Source: Amycolatopsis sp. GM8 (GTDB lineage: Bacteria; Actinomycetota; Actinomycetes; Mycobacteriales; Pseudonocardiaceae). Taken from it: a stretch of 64,000 nt of DNA. The position numbers and the translations under genes were made by a program. The stretch spans positions 85,603-149,602 of the forward strand of contig NZ_JAJKFK010000013.1 of assembly GCF_021653975.1 (NCBI RefSeq). Reading direction: 5' to 3'. Shown in pieces: positions 52,224 to 60,276 of the stretch (its first letter is position 1; the number at the start of each line of letters is the position of its first letter). Under the pieces are notes generated by a model, which was not told where the DNA came from, searched no databases, and was given only the letters and a program-made list of their open reading frames with translations.

Positions 52224-53396
52224 TTACCAGGTCACGGGAAGCTCGTACAACCCGTATACGTTCGCGTCGTCCTTGTACGGTAGCCGGTCGGACGGCACCG
52301 CGAGGCGCAGGCCGGGCACCCGGCGCAGCAGCGTGTCGAACACGATCTGCAGTTCCAGCCGGGCCAGGTTCTGGCCGAGGCACTGGTGCGCGCCGAACCC
52401 GAACGCGACGTGGTGGCGCGCGCCGCGTTCGATGTCGAACTCGTTGGGGTTGTCGAATGCCTTCGGGTCTCGGTTGGCGGTGTTACCGAGCGCGATCACG
52501 CCCTCACCCTCGCGGATCAGCACGCCCGCGAGGTCGATGTTCTGGACCGCGACCCGCGAGGTCGCGAACTCGGCGATCGTGAAGTACCGCAACAGTTCCT
52601 CGACCGCGCTCGGGGTCTTCGCCGGGTCGTCGCGGATCGCCGCCAGCGCGTCGGGGTGCTCTAGCAGTGTCACGGTGCCGAGCGAGATCATGTTCGCGGT
52701 GGTCTCGTGCCCGGCGATCAGCAGCAGGAAGCCGAGGCTGACCAGCTCATCGCGGTTCTTCGTCTTCTCGAGTTGCCGGCTCAGCAGGTCGTCGCCCGGC
52801 TCCTGCTCCTTGCGGCCGATCAGGTCGTCGAGGTAGTCGTACAGCTCGTCGAGGGCCTGGCGGAGTTCGTCGCGCGGCGTGGTGTGGCGCAGCAGCTTGG
52901 CCGACCGCTCCTGGAAGAAGTCGTGGTCCGCGTAGGGCACGCCGAGCATTTCGCAGATCACCAGGGAGGGCACCGGGAGGGACAACGCCGGCACCAGGTC
53001 GGCGGGCTTCGGCCCGGCGAGCATCGCGTCCAAGTGCTCGTCGACGATCTGCTGGATCCGCGGACGCAACGCGGCCATCCGCTTGACGGTGAACTCCCCG
53101 AGCACGGCCCGGCGGGCCGGCCCGTGCTTCGGCGGGTCCATCGAGACCAGCGACGGCCGGAACTTGGTGTCCGCCCGCTGCCTGTGCAGCAGCGGGAAAC
53201 CGGGGTTGGCCCGGTCGGAGCTGAACCGCGAATCGGTCAGCACCGCGCGGATGTCCGCGTGCCGGGTGACGGCCCAGACCTCCTGGCCGCTCGGCAGGGT
53301 GACACGGGAGATCGGCGCTTCCTCGCGCAGCCGGAGATGCTCTTCCGGCGGCGAGTAGGGGGAACTCCTCGTGATGGGAAGCGAGACAGTGGTCAA
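52224..53396 (-). CDS. Cytochrome P450 (second)
   Basis: 390 residues from TTG 53396. The I-helix motif is LLIAGHETTANM, the ExxR is EELLRYF, and the heme loop is FGFGAHQCLGQNLARLEL. The typical bacterial start TTVSLPITRSSPYSPPEEH fits a TTG start with GGGG upstream. A GTG at 53483 would add a basic 29-residue extension that looks non-coding. Ferredoxin follows in the same operon; a divergent TetR gene is the likely regulator. The substrate is unknown. Confidence 0.88.
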   Translation of the reverse strand: MTTVSLPITRSSPYSPPEEHLRLREEAPISRVTLPSGQEVWAVTRHADIRAVLTDSRFSSDRANPGFPLLHRQRADTKFRPSLVSMDPPKHGPARRAVLGEFTVKRMAALRPRIQQIVDEHLDAMLAGPKPADLVPALSLPVPSLVICEMLGVPYADHDFFQERSAKLLRHTTPRDELRQALDELYDYLDDLIGRKEQEPGDDLLSRQLEKTKNRDELVSLGFLLLIAGHETTANMISLGTVTLLEHPDALAAIRDDPAKTPSAVEELLRYFTIAEFATSRVAVQNIDLAGVLIREGEGVIALGNTANRDPKAFDNPNEFDIERGARHHVAFGFGAHQCLGQNLARLELQIVFDTLLRRVPGLRLAVPSDRLPYKDDANVYGLYELPVTW

Positions 53397-53428
53397 CGGT
53401 TCTACCCCAATCCGTACTCTCAGTATCC

Positions 53429-53481
53429 GGACGAACACCTTCCACTTCAACCGAAGGTACCGAAGCGGAGGATGTTCGTCC
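53429..53481. promoter_or_regulatory. Wide inverted repeat between P450 and tetR
   Basis: GGACGAACA (53429-53437) and TGTTCGTCC (53473-53481) are perfect 9-bp inverted arms 35 bp apart in the divergent promoter region. They may be two half-operators or two sites of the adjacent TetR protein. Confidence 0.4.
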
Positions 53482-53509
53482 ACCTTTCCTCAGATGAGAC
53501 AATCAGGGC

Positions 53510-54145
53510 GTGACCGCTGATCCGGAGACGCGCCTGCGGGCTGACGCGCTGCGTAATCGCGCCCAGATCATCGCGACGGCCAAGGTGATGTTCACCGAGG
53601 ACGGCCCCGAGGTACCGATGGAGGAGATCGCCCGCCGGGCCGGTGTGGGGGTCGGCACGCTCTATCGCCGTTTCCCGGATCGGGAGGCGCTGATCAAAGC
53701 GGTGTCGAAGGACAACTTCGCGGAGGTGCTCACCGAAGCGGAGGCCGCGGAGGCCGAGGAAGCGACGTCATGGGAGGCGCTCGTCCGGCTGCTGAGCCGC
53801 TCCCGCGGCCTGCGGTTGAGTATCCGGCTCGCGCTGCTTTCGCCGCAGGCGTGGGAAACGATCCGCGTCGATCCCGACTACCAGCGCCTTCGCGACGACC
53901 TGCTGGCGATCCTCGACCGGATCGTGCTGGCCGCGCAGCAGGAAGGCACGCTCCGGCCCGACGTCGGTTCGGGTGATGTCGCGGTGGTCGTTTCCTTGCT
54001 GCTCCGGCAGATCTTGGTCGCCGCCGACGTGACGGACCTGGTCGAGGAGCGGACGCTCGCCCTGCTGCTGGACGGTTTGCGTGCGCGGCACGGCGTCCCG
54101 CTGCCCGGCCGGATCATCACCGCGGACGATCTCCGGCACGGCTGA
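53510..54145 (+). CDS. TetR-family regulator beside P450
   Basis: 211 residues. The N-terminal helix-turn-helix is PMEEIARRAGVGVGTLYRRFPDREALI. The C-terminal ligand domain has the SRGLRLSIRLALLSP segment. It is divergent from the P450-ferredoxin operon and probably represses it. The start is GTG 53510. Confidence 0.88.
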   Translation: MTADPETRLRADALRNRAQIIATAKVMFTEDGPEVPMEEIARRAGVGVGTLYRRFPDREALIKAVSKDNFAEVLTEAEAAEAEEATSWEALVRLLSRSRGLRLSIRLALLSPQAWETIRVDPDYQRLRDDLLAILDRIVLAAQQEGTLRPDVGSGDVAVVVSLLLRQILVAADVTDLVEERTLALLLDGLRARHGVPLPGRIITADDLRHG

Positions 54146-54161
54146 CCAGTGAGAACGCGGC

Positions 54162-55016
54162 CTAGTCGCCCATCGGATGCCAGACGGTCTTCGCCTCCAG
54201 GTACCGGCGCAGGCGGGAGATGTCCGGCCGCGCGGTCCAGTCCGGCTCCTCGGCCGGCACGGCGAGCACGCGCTTGACCGTCCCCGCCGCCTCGCGGGCG
54301 AGCGCGCCACGGTCCTCGGCGCCGATCGGGTCGAGCGCGTTGACGTCGCCATGCGAAGCCAGCCACGGGCCCAGTTCCGCCGCCCGCCCGGTGAGGATGT
54401 TCGCCACCCCGGCCGGCAGGTCGGACGTCGCGAGCACCTCCGACAGGGTGATCGCGGGCAGCGGCCGCTCCTCGCTGCTCACCACGACCGCCGTGCAGCC
54501 GGTCGCGAGCACCGGCGCCAGCACGCTGACCAGCCCCAGCAGCGAGGACTGCTGGGGCGCCAGCACGCCCACGACCCCGGTCGGTTCCGGCACGGTGAAC
54601 GAGAAGTACGGCCCCGCGACGGGATTCGCCGCGCCGAGCACGCTCGCGATCTTGTCGGTCCAGCCCGCGTACCACACCCACCGGTCGATCGCGGCGTCTA
54701 CAATGGACGCACCACGGCGACCGCCCTCGGCGGCCGTGACCTCCGCGACGAACTGGTCTCGGCGGCCTTCGAGCATCTCCGCGACCCGGTACAGCACCTG
54801 CCCGCGGTTGTACGCCGTCGCGCCGGACCAGCCCGGGAAAGCCTTGCGGGCGGCGGAAACCGCGTCCCGCACGTCCTTGCGGGAGGCGTGCGCCGCGTTC
54901 GCGACGAACTTGCCCTTGTTGTCCTGCACCGGATACACGCGGCCGGACTCCGAGCGCGGGAACGCCCCGCCGATGTACAGCTTGTAGGTCTTGGCGACGG
55001 TCACCCGTTCAGACAC
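54162..55016 (-). CDS. Truncated-type aldehyde dehydrogenase paralogue
   Basis: 284 residues covering only the first half of an aldehyde dehydrogenase (YKLYIGGAFPRSESGRVY, DVRDAVSAARKAFPGWSG, VPEPTGVVGVLAPQQSSLLGLVSVLAP). The catalytic Cys and Glu regions are absent and it ends in a distinct tail (LRRYLEAKTVWHPMG). I recall tails of this kind in other actinobacterial short forms, so this is probably a maintained family and not recent decay. GTG 55016 overlaps the end of the full ALDH gene by 8 bp. It is third in deoC-ALDH-ALDH'. Confidence 0.8.
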   Translation of the reverse strand: MSERVTVAKTYKLYIGGAFPRSESGRVYPVQDNKGKFVANAAHASRKDVRDAVSAARKAFPGWSGATAYNRGQVLYRVAEMLEGRRDQFVAEVTAAEGGRRGASIVDAAIDRWVWYAGWTDKIASVLGAANPVAGPYFSFTVPEPTGVVGVLAPQQSSLLGLVSVLAPVLATGCTAVVVSSEERPLPAITLSEVLATSDLPAGVANILTGRAAELGPWLASHGDVNALDPIGAEDRGALAREAAGTVKRVLAVPAEEPDWTARPDISRLRRYLEAKTVWHPMGD

Positions 55017-56442
55017 TGAGGTATCCCTCCAGGCCGATGCGGCCACCTTCACGGCCGAAGCCCGATTCCTGGTATCCGCCGAACGGTGCCGCCGGATCGA
55101 AGCGGTTGAACGTGTTCGCCCAGACCACTCCGGCGCGCAGCTTGTTCGCGACCGACAGGATTCGCGAACCCTTCTCCGACCAGATTCCCGCCGACAGGCC
55201 GTACGGCGTGTTGTTCGCCTTCGTCACCGCCTCGGACGGCGTGCGGAACGTCAGCACCGACAGCACCGGGCCGAAAATCTCCTCGCGGGCGATCCGCATC
55301 GACTGGTGCACGTCGGAGAACACCGTGGGAGCGAAGAAGAATCCGCGTTCGGGCACCGGGCACGAACTGGTCCAGCGGTGCGCGCCCTCGGCCTCGCCTG
55401 CCTCGACCAGCTCGCGGATCTTGGTCAGCTGGGTGGCTGAGTTGATCGCGCCGATATCGGTGTTCTTGTCCAGCGGGTCGCCTATCCGCATCGTGGACAC
55501 CCGGTAGCGCAGCTTGTCCATCACCTCGTCCACAATGGACTCCTGGACGAGCAGCCGGGATCCGGCGCAGCACACGTGGCCCTGGTTGAAGAAGATGCCG
55601 TTCACGACGCCCTCGACGGCCTGGTCGAGCGGCGCGTCGTCGAACACGATGTTCGCCGCCTTGCCGCCCAGTTCCAAGGTCAGCCGCTTCGAGGTGCCGG
55701 CGACCTCGCGCTGGATCAGCTTGCCGACCTCGGTGGACCCGGTGAACGCGATCTTGTCGATGTCGAGGTGCCGCACCAGCAGTTGCCCGACGTCGCCCGC
55801 GCCGGGCAGGATGTTCACCACTCCCGGCGGCAGCCCGGCCTGCTGGCAGATCTCGGCGAACACCAGCGCGGTCAGCGGGGTGGTCTCCGCGGGCTTGAGC
55901 ACCACGGTGTTGCCGGTCGCCAGCGCGGGCGCGATCTTCCAGGCCAGCATGAGCAACGGGAAGTTCCACGGGATGATCTGCCCGGCCACGCCCAGCGGTT
56001 TCGGGTCGGGCCCGAAGCCGGCGTAGTCGAGCTTGTCCGCCCAGCCCGCGTGGTAGAAGAAGTGCGCGGCGGCGATCGGCAGGTCCGAGTCGCGGGATTC
56101 CTTGATGGGCTTGCCGTTGTCGAGCGACTCCAGCACCGCCAGCTCGCGCGAGCGTTCTTGGATCAGCCGCGCGATGCGAAACAGGTACTTCGCCCGCTCG
56201 GCACCCGGCATCGGGCCCCAGACCTTCTCATACGCCCGGCGGGCGGCTTTCACCGCGGTGTCCACATCGGACAGTGACGCGGTGCCGACCTCGGCGAGGA
56301 CCTCTTCGGTCGCGGGGTTGATCGTCTTGAGTGGTTCGCCGGAGCCGTCGACGAACTCGCCGTTGATGAACGGCCGGTAGCTCGGTTTGAGGTTCGCCAG
56401 GTCGCGGGATTCGGGCGCGGGCGCGTAGTCGAAGACAGCCAC
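55009..56442 (-). CDS. Aldehyde dehydrogenase
   Basis: 477 residues, full length. It has the catalytic Cys in FFNQGHVCCAGSRL, the catalytic Glu in LELGGKAAN, and the NAD-binding FTGSTEVGK. Right after deoC it probably oxidises acetaldehyde released from deoxyribose 5-phosphate, though that is inferred. The GTG shares one base with the deoC stop. Confidence 0.92.
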   Translation of the reverse strand: MAVFDYAPAPESRDLANLKPSYRPFINGEFVDGSGEPLKTINPATEEVLAEVGTASLSDVDTAVKAARRAYEKVWGPMPGAERAKYLFRIARLIQERSRELAVLESLDNGKPIKESRDSDLPIAAAHFFYHAGWADKLDYAGFGPDPKPLGVAGQIIPWNFPLLMLAWKIAPALATGNTVVLKPAETTPLTALVFAEICQQAGLPPGVVNILPGAGDVGQLLVRHLDIDKIAFTGSTEVGKLIQREVAGTSKRLTLELGGKAANIVFDDAPLDQAVEGVVNGIFFNQGHVCCAGSRLLVQESIVDEVMDKLRYRVSTMRIGDPLDKNTDIGAINSATQLTKIRELVEAGEAEGAHRWTSSCPVPERGFFFAPTVFSDVHQSMRIAREEIFGPVLSVLTFRTPSEAVTKANNTPYGLSAGIWSEKGSRILSVANKLRAGVVWANTFNRFDPAAPFGGYQESGFGREGGRIGLEGYLSV

Positions 56443-57395
56443 TAGTCCACCGTCACGTAGTCAGGGCCACTGTAGTGACCGTCGAGCTGGGTGCGCCGCT
56501 GCAGGATCAGGTCGTTGAGCAGGCTCGACGCGCCGAAGCGGAACAGTTTCCGGGTGAGCCACTGCTCGCCGGCCACCTCGTGCACCGCGACGAGGTAGCG
56601 GATCGCGTCTTTCGTGGTGCGGATGCCGCCGGCCGGTTTGACGCCGCGCAGCTCGCCGGTGCTGGTGAACCAGTCGCGGACGGCCTGCAGCATCACGTGC
56701 GTGACCGGCAGCGTCGCGGCGGGGGAGACCTTGCCGGTGGAGGTTTTGATGAAGTCGCCGCCGGCCAGCAGCGCGAGCCACGACGCGCGCCGCACGTTGT
56801 CGTACGTGGCGAGCTCGCCGGTCTCGAGGATCACCTTCAGATGCGCGTCGCCGCACGCGGCCTTGACCGCCTGGATCTCCTCGAACACCTGCCCGTAGCG
56901 GCCTTCGAGGAACGCGCCGCGGTCGATCACCATGTCGACTTCGCTCGCGCCGGACTCGACGGCGAGCGCGACATCGGCGAGTTTCGCCGTGCGGTTCGAG
57001 CGACCGGACGGGAACGCGGTCGCGACGCTGGCCACGCCGATCCCGGTGCCCTTGAGATTCTCGACGGCGGTGGCCGCGAGGTCCGGGTACACGCAGACGG
57101 CCGCGACCTGCGGGGTGTCGGGATGATCGGGGTCGGGGCGCTTGGCCTTGGCGGCGAGCGCGCGGACCTTGCCTCGGGTGTCGGCGCCTTCGAGGGTGGT
57201 CAGGTCGACCATCGAGATCGCGGTGTTGATGGCCCAGAGCTTGGCGGCCTTCTTGATGCTGCGCGTGGCGAGCGAGGCGGCGCGGGCTTCGACGCCGACC
57301 TGATCGACGCCGGGGAGGCCGTGCAGGAACCGGCGCAGGCTGGCGTCGTCGCGGGTCGCGTCGTCGAGACTCGCCGGAAGAGTCGGTGTACTCAC
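56442..57395 (-). CDS. deoC: Deoxyribose-phosphate aldolase
   Basis: 317 residues: 2-deoxyribose 5-phosphate to glyceraldehyde 3-phosphate plus acetaldehyde. The Schiff-base Lys lies in GGDFIKTSTGKVSPAAT, and the second Lys in GVKPAGGIRT; EVDMVIDRGAFLEG is also typical. GTG 57395 overlaps the DUF1707 stop (GTGA). It links the nucleoside catabolic genes at 34-38 kb to central metabolism. Confidence 0.95.
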   Translation of the reverse strand: MSTPTLPASLDDATRDDASLRRFLHGLPGVDQVGVEARAASLATRSIKKAAKLWAINTAISMVDLTTLEGADTRGKVRALAAKAKRPDPDHPDTPQVAAVCVYPDLAATAVENLKGTGIGVASVATAFPSGRSNRTAKLADVALAVESGASEVDMVIDRGAFLEGRYGQVFEEIQAVKAACGDAHLKVILETGELATYDNVRRASWLALLAGGDFIKTSTGKVSPAATLPVTHVMLQAVRDWFTSTGELRGVKPAGGIRTTKDAIRYLVAVHEVAGEQWLTRKLFRFGASSLLNDLILQRRTQLDGHYSGPDYVTVD

Positions 57396-58030
57396 GCCCC
57401 GATAGTAGGCGGCGGCTGCGGTCGGGGAGTGCGGATGACGTTGACCGCGCCCCAGAACGCGAACCCGGTGACGCGCACGATGGGAGCGCCCGGCGGTGGT
57501 GCGGGGCGGGCGCCGAAGCGGTCTTCGGTTTCGAAGGCGCCCATGAACCCGATACCGTTCACTTCGACCAGGACGTCGTCAGGCACGGTGATCTCGATCC
57601 CGCCCATGATCGCCACGGCTGTGATGGTCGACTGGCGCTCGGCGAAGCGCGCGTTGCGCAGGTCGATCTCGATGCCGCCCCAGAACGCGAAGCTGGTGTG
57701 CTGCGGCGGCACGATCCAGCTGCCCTTGCGGGTCGCGCCGGACATGACCGCGATCGAGGCCGGCGAGCCGGGTACGCCGCCGATCCGGTTGTCCACGACG
57801 CGTGCCTGGCTCGGTTCGAGGGTGCCGGAGGGCGCGACGTCGGGCAGGTCCGCGATCGGCGGCTGCAGGTCCTTGAGCGTCTTGGCGGCGTAGACGGTGT
57901 CGAGCCGTTCCTCCAGCTCCGGCACGGTGATCCGGCCCTCGGACAGCGCGTTGTGCAGGATCTGCGCGACCCGCTCGCGGTCGGCGTTGGAGGCCCGCAT
58001 CTCGGGGCGTTCAGGCGTCTCTTCCGTCAC
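57392..58030 (-). CDS. DUF1707 (SHOCT-like) and cell-wall-active-antibiotic-response-like protein
   Basis: 212 residues. The N-terminal DUF1707 helix pair (MRASNADRERVAQILHNALSEGRITVPELEERLDTVYAAKT) is followed by a LiaF-like beta region (IAVMSGATRKGSW, AFWGGIEIDLRNA, VAIMGGIEITVP). It is a common actinobacterial combination without known enzyme activity. It is coupled to deoC by GTGA and is divergent from upp. Confidence 0.85.
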   Translation of the reverse strand: MTEETPERPEMRASNADRERVAQILHNALSEGRITVPELEERLDTVYAAKTLKDLQPPIADLPDVAPSGTLEPSQARVVDNRIGGVPGSPASIAVMSGATRKGSWIVPPQHTSFAFWGGIEIDLRNARFAERQSTITAVAIMGGIEITVPDDVLVEVNGIGFMGAFETEDRFGARPAPPPGAPIVRVTGFAFWGAVNVIRTPRPQPPPTIGA

Positions 58031-58080
58031 AGCGCAGAGAGTAGCGGTTTGGGCCCTTTCACCGGGTACTCTTTCCGTTC

Positions 58081-58704
58081 ATGGATACGCTCGTCGTCGA
58101 TCACCCGCTGGCCAAGGACCGGCTGTCGACCATGCGCGACGCCCGTACCGACAGCGCGGCCTTCCGTGCGGCGCTGCATGAGCTGACCGTGATGCTGATC
58201 TACGAAGCCACCCGCGACGCCCCGGTGAGGACCGAACGTATTCACACCCCGGTCGCACGGACGCAGGGTTACCGTCTCGCGAACCCGCCCTTGTTGGTGC
58301 CAGTTTTGCGGGCCGGCTTGGGTATGGCGGACCAGGCGCACAAACTGATTCCGGATGCGCAGATGGGTTTCGTCGGCCTGGCGCGTGACGAGAAGACCCT
58401 GCGGCCGACGCCGTACATGGAATCCTTGCCGGAGAGCCTCGCGGACCGCCCGGTGTTCGTGCTGGACCCGATGCTCGCCACTGGCGGTTCGATGGCCTAC
58501 ACAATCGGCCTGCTGACCGAACGCGGCGCCACCGACGTCACCGCCATTTGCGCATTGGCAGCCCCAGAAGGCCTGAAGCACCTGGAAGAATCAGGACTGC
58601 CGGTCAGGGTCGTCACGGCAAGCATCGACGACCGCCTCAACGACTCCGGCTTCATAGTCCCAGGCCTAGGCGACGCAGGCGACAGACAATACGGCGCAAG
58701 ATAA
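58081..58704 (+). CDS. upp: Uracil phosphoribosyltransferase
   Basis: 207 residues: uracil plus PRPP to UMP. The PRPP loop is VFVLDPMLATGGSM; MLIYEATRDAPV and the C-terminal PGLGDAGDRQYG are conserved. The last codons are followed by an AC-rich stretch and then repeats. It salvages uracil made by the phosphorolysis pathway in this window. Confidence 0.96.
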   Translation: MDTLVVDHPLAKDRLSTMRDARTDSAAFRAALHELTVMLIYEATRDAPVRTERIHTPVARTQGYRLANPPLLVPVLRAGLGMADQAHKLIPDAQMGFVGLARDEKTLRPTPYMESLPESLADRPVFVLDPMLATGGSMAYTIGLLTERGATDVTAICALAAPEGLKHLEESGLPVRVVTASIDDRLNDSGFIVPGLGDAGDRQYGAR

Positions 58705-58775
58705 ACCACAAAACACAAACCACCACCCGGCAACAAAACGCACCCACCAACGCAGCCCACCCACACCTCCCCCAA

Positions 58776-58899
58776 CCCCGATAGAAAGCCGCCCTAGCGG
58801 TTGGCACGTCGTGTCAAGGGTGGACGAAGTCCATCGCGAAGCGACGCCGAAGGCGCCCTTGATACGACGTGCCAACCGTTAGACACTCGGCCATCGGGG
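58776..58899. repeat. Nested inverted-repeat element, copy B
   Basis: Outer arms CCCCGAT (58776-58782) and ATCGGGG (58893-58899) enclose inner 27-bp arms at 58794-58820 and 58856-58882. The inner arms begin CTAGCGGTTGGCACG, end GTCAAGGG, and differ at two positions when one is inverted. The central segment is 35 bases. Outer-to-inner spacing is 10-11 bases, as in copy A at 4321-4419. Confidence 0.75.
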
Positions 58900-58934
58900 T
58901 GGGCCCGGCGACAACCCCGGCGCGAAGCGCCGGG

Positions 58935-58955
58935 CCCTCGCGCTCCGCGCGAGGG
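58935..58955. repeat. GC hairpin with A-rich flank
   Basis: CCCTCGCGC and GCGCGAGGG pair perfectly around TCC, followed by AAAAGAAAAAAG. The A-run is on the wrong side for termination of upp transcription. Confidence 0.5.
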
Positions 58956-59035
58956 AAAAGAAAAAAGATGTCCTCGCCGGACGGGCAGGCTCCAGGATGA
59001 CCGACCCCAAGGGACCTCACCTTGAGTAGGTGGTT

Positions 59036-59190
59036 GAGTTGGGTGGTCATCCCGTCGCCTGCGGTTTTCGAATATCACTTTTCCTCAGAGCCGCAAGCTT
59101 TGTGTCCCCGGCCGCCGGACCCAGCCAAAGTTGCGGCCCTGACGAAAAGTGATCGTGCCCTTTTCAGGCGACGGGATGACCACCCAACTC
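59036..59190. repeat. Long inverted repeat, 26-bp perfect ends
   Basis: The left arm starts GAGTTGGGTGGTCATCCCGT at 59036 and the right arm ends with its complement at 59190; 26 bp are identical. Beyond these, inner blocks also pair (ATCACTTTTC with GAAAAGTGAT, GCCGCAA with TTGCGGC). The 155-bp unit has MITE-like size and carries no ORF. No second copy is in the window. Confidence 0.75.
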
Positions 59191-59200
59191 GTCCATGGCG

Positions 59201-59791
59201 CTATCGCCGCCATCCCTTGGCGTGTGCCCTCAGTGCTTCCTCGTATACCTGGCCCACATCAAAGTTCTCTGGCAGGTTTCCGTTCAGTTCCAACGAAACC
59301 AGGCCGTGCACGATGCCCCATGAACTGACGGCGATTGTTTCCGGGGGGACGTCCGCGAAGTGTCCGGTGGAGATGCCGTCCCGGACGACGTCGACCAGGG
59401 GGGCAAGGGCGCTGCGGCCCATTTCGTTGGCTTCCGGGTTTGGTTCGAAGCCGGGGACGGATTTGGTGAACATGATCGAGTACAGGTGTGGGTCCGCGAG
59501 TGCGCTTTCCCGGTAGGCCAACCCGAGCCGGACGAGGTCCTCGGCGGCGTCGCCGGTGCGCGGCACGGCCCGCATCCGTGCCCCGAACCGTTTGAAGCCT
59601 TCGGCGTAAAGGGCGTTCACCAGGTCTGGTTTGCCGCCGAACAACGAGTAAACAGCAGTTGTCGAAGTACCCGCGTCGGCGGCGAGCTTGCGCAGGCTGA
59701 GGGCCTTCGCACCTTCGGTGGACAGCAGTTCACCCGCGCGATCGAGCAGGCGTAGCCGGAGTGCCTCGTCGTGTGTTCTGGGTCGGGCCAT
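59201..59791 (-). CDS. TetR-family regulator with WHG-type ligand domain
   Basis: 196 residues. The helix-turn-helix is LSLRKLAADAGTSTTAVYSLFGGKPDLV. The C-terminal half contains SSWGIVHGLVSLEL, matching the TetR WHG domain. ATG 59791 gives MARPRTHDEALRLR. A TAACA-S-TGTTA-like site (59807-59817) lies in its promoter; two more lie upstream of the gene at 62584-62976, its likely distant target. Confidence 0.9.
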   Translation of the reverse strand: MARPRTHDEALRLRLLDRAGELLSTEGAKALSLRKLAADAGTSTTAVYSLFGGKPDLVNALYAEGFKRFGARMRAVPRTGDAAEDLVRLGLAYRESALADPHLYSIMFTKSVPGFEPNPEANEMGRSALAPLVDVVRDGISTGHFADVPPETIAVSSWGIVHGLVSLELNGNLPENFDVGQVYEEALRAHAKGWRR

Positions 59792-59806
59792 GCCCCCAGG
59801 GTAACG

Positions 59807-59817
59807 CAACACTGTTA
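59807..59817. promoter_or_regulatory. TetR operator-like site (own promoter)
   Basis: CAACACTGTTA, matching TAACA-S-TGTTA with one mismatch, 16 bases before the TetR start. It recurs at 62987-62997 and 63000-63010. Confidence 0.5.
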
Positions 59818-59835
59818 TCAAACCTGGTGAAGGAT

Positions 59836-59866
59836 TTGACCTGGAGTGCACTCCAGGTCGTAGTGT
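59836..59866 (+). promoter_or_regulatory. MerR-type promoter with 19-bp spacer and 20-bp palindrome
   Basis: TTGACC (59836-59841) and TAGTGT (59861-59866) are separated by 19 bp, and the palindrome ACCTGGAGTGCACTCCAGGT (59839-59858) fills the space. This is the classic arrangement at MerR-activated promoters. The expected start is within about two bases of the MerR ATG, so the mRNA may be leaderless. Confidence 0.85.
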
Positions 59867-59874
59867 CGGGGTTC

Positions 59875-60276
59875 ATGAGCTACTCGATAGCGGAAGCCGC
59901 CCGCCGGAGCGGGCTCTCGATCGACACGCTCCGGTACTACGAGCGCATCAAGCTGGTCGACCCGCCTTCGCGCGACACGGCGGGCCGCCGGGCCTACTCG
60001 GATGACGACCTGACCTGGCTCGTGTTCCTCACGCACCTGCGCACCACCGGCATGCCCATCAAAATGATGCGGGAGTACGCCCAGCTGCGTCACCACGGTG
60101 ACGCAAGCGCCGCCCGCCGGATGGGCATCCTGGTCGAGCAACGCGCCTCGGTGCGCGCCAGGATCGCCGACCTTCAGTCCTGTTTGGACGTTCTCGACTA
60201 CAAGATCGACAACTACGACCGGATCTGCCGGGACATGGCCGGCGCCGGTGCGACAGTGGAGGAGATGTCCGCGTGA
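59875..60276 (+). CDS. MerR-family regulator
   Basis: 133 residues: winged helix YSIAEAARRSGLSIDTLRYYER, the hallmark LRYYER..LV.P, then a dimerisation helix. Only one Cys pair-like arrangement (C186-like SCLDV and ICRDM) is present and no clear metal site, so it probably senses a small electrophile or aldehyde. ATG 59875 is right behind the MerR promoter. The stop overlaps the aldo/keto reductase start (GTGA), so it likely activates its own operon. Confidence 0.9.
   Translation: MSYSIAEAARRSGLSIDTLRYYERIKLVDPPSRDTAGRRAYSDDDLTWLVFLTHLRTTGMPIKMMREYAQLRHHGDASAARRMGILVEQRASVRARIADLQSCLDVLDYKIDNYDRICRDMAGAGATVEEMSA

Larger units (their letters stand above)
58705..59200. other. Repeat-rich gene-free gap
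   Basis: No credible gene is seen in these 496 bases. It begins AC-rich (AAACCACAAAACACAAACCA), then holds nested inverted repeat B (58776-58899), a 9-bp GC hairpin followed by an A-rich patch (58935-58966), and the long inverted repeat at 59036-59190. Confidence 0.7.

Noticed and set aside
44870..53483. Possible natural-product cluster because of two P450s, ferredoxin and regulators
   Set aside because: No polyketide, peptide, terpene or tailoring core genes are present; neighbours are sugar transport and housekeeping genes.
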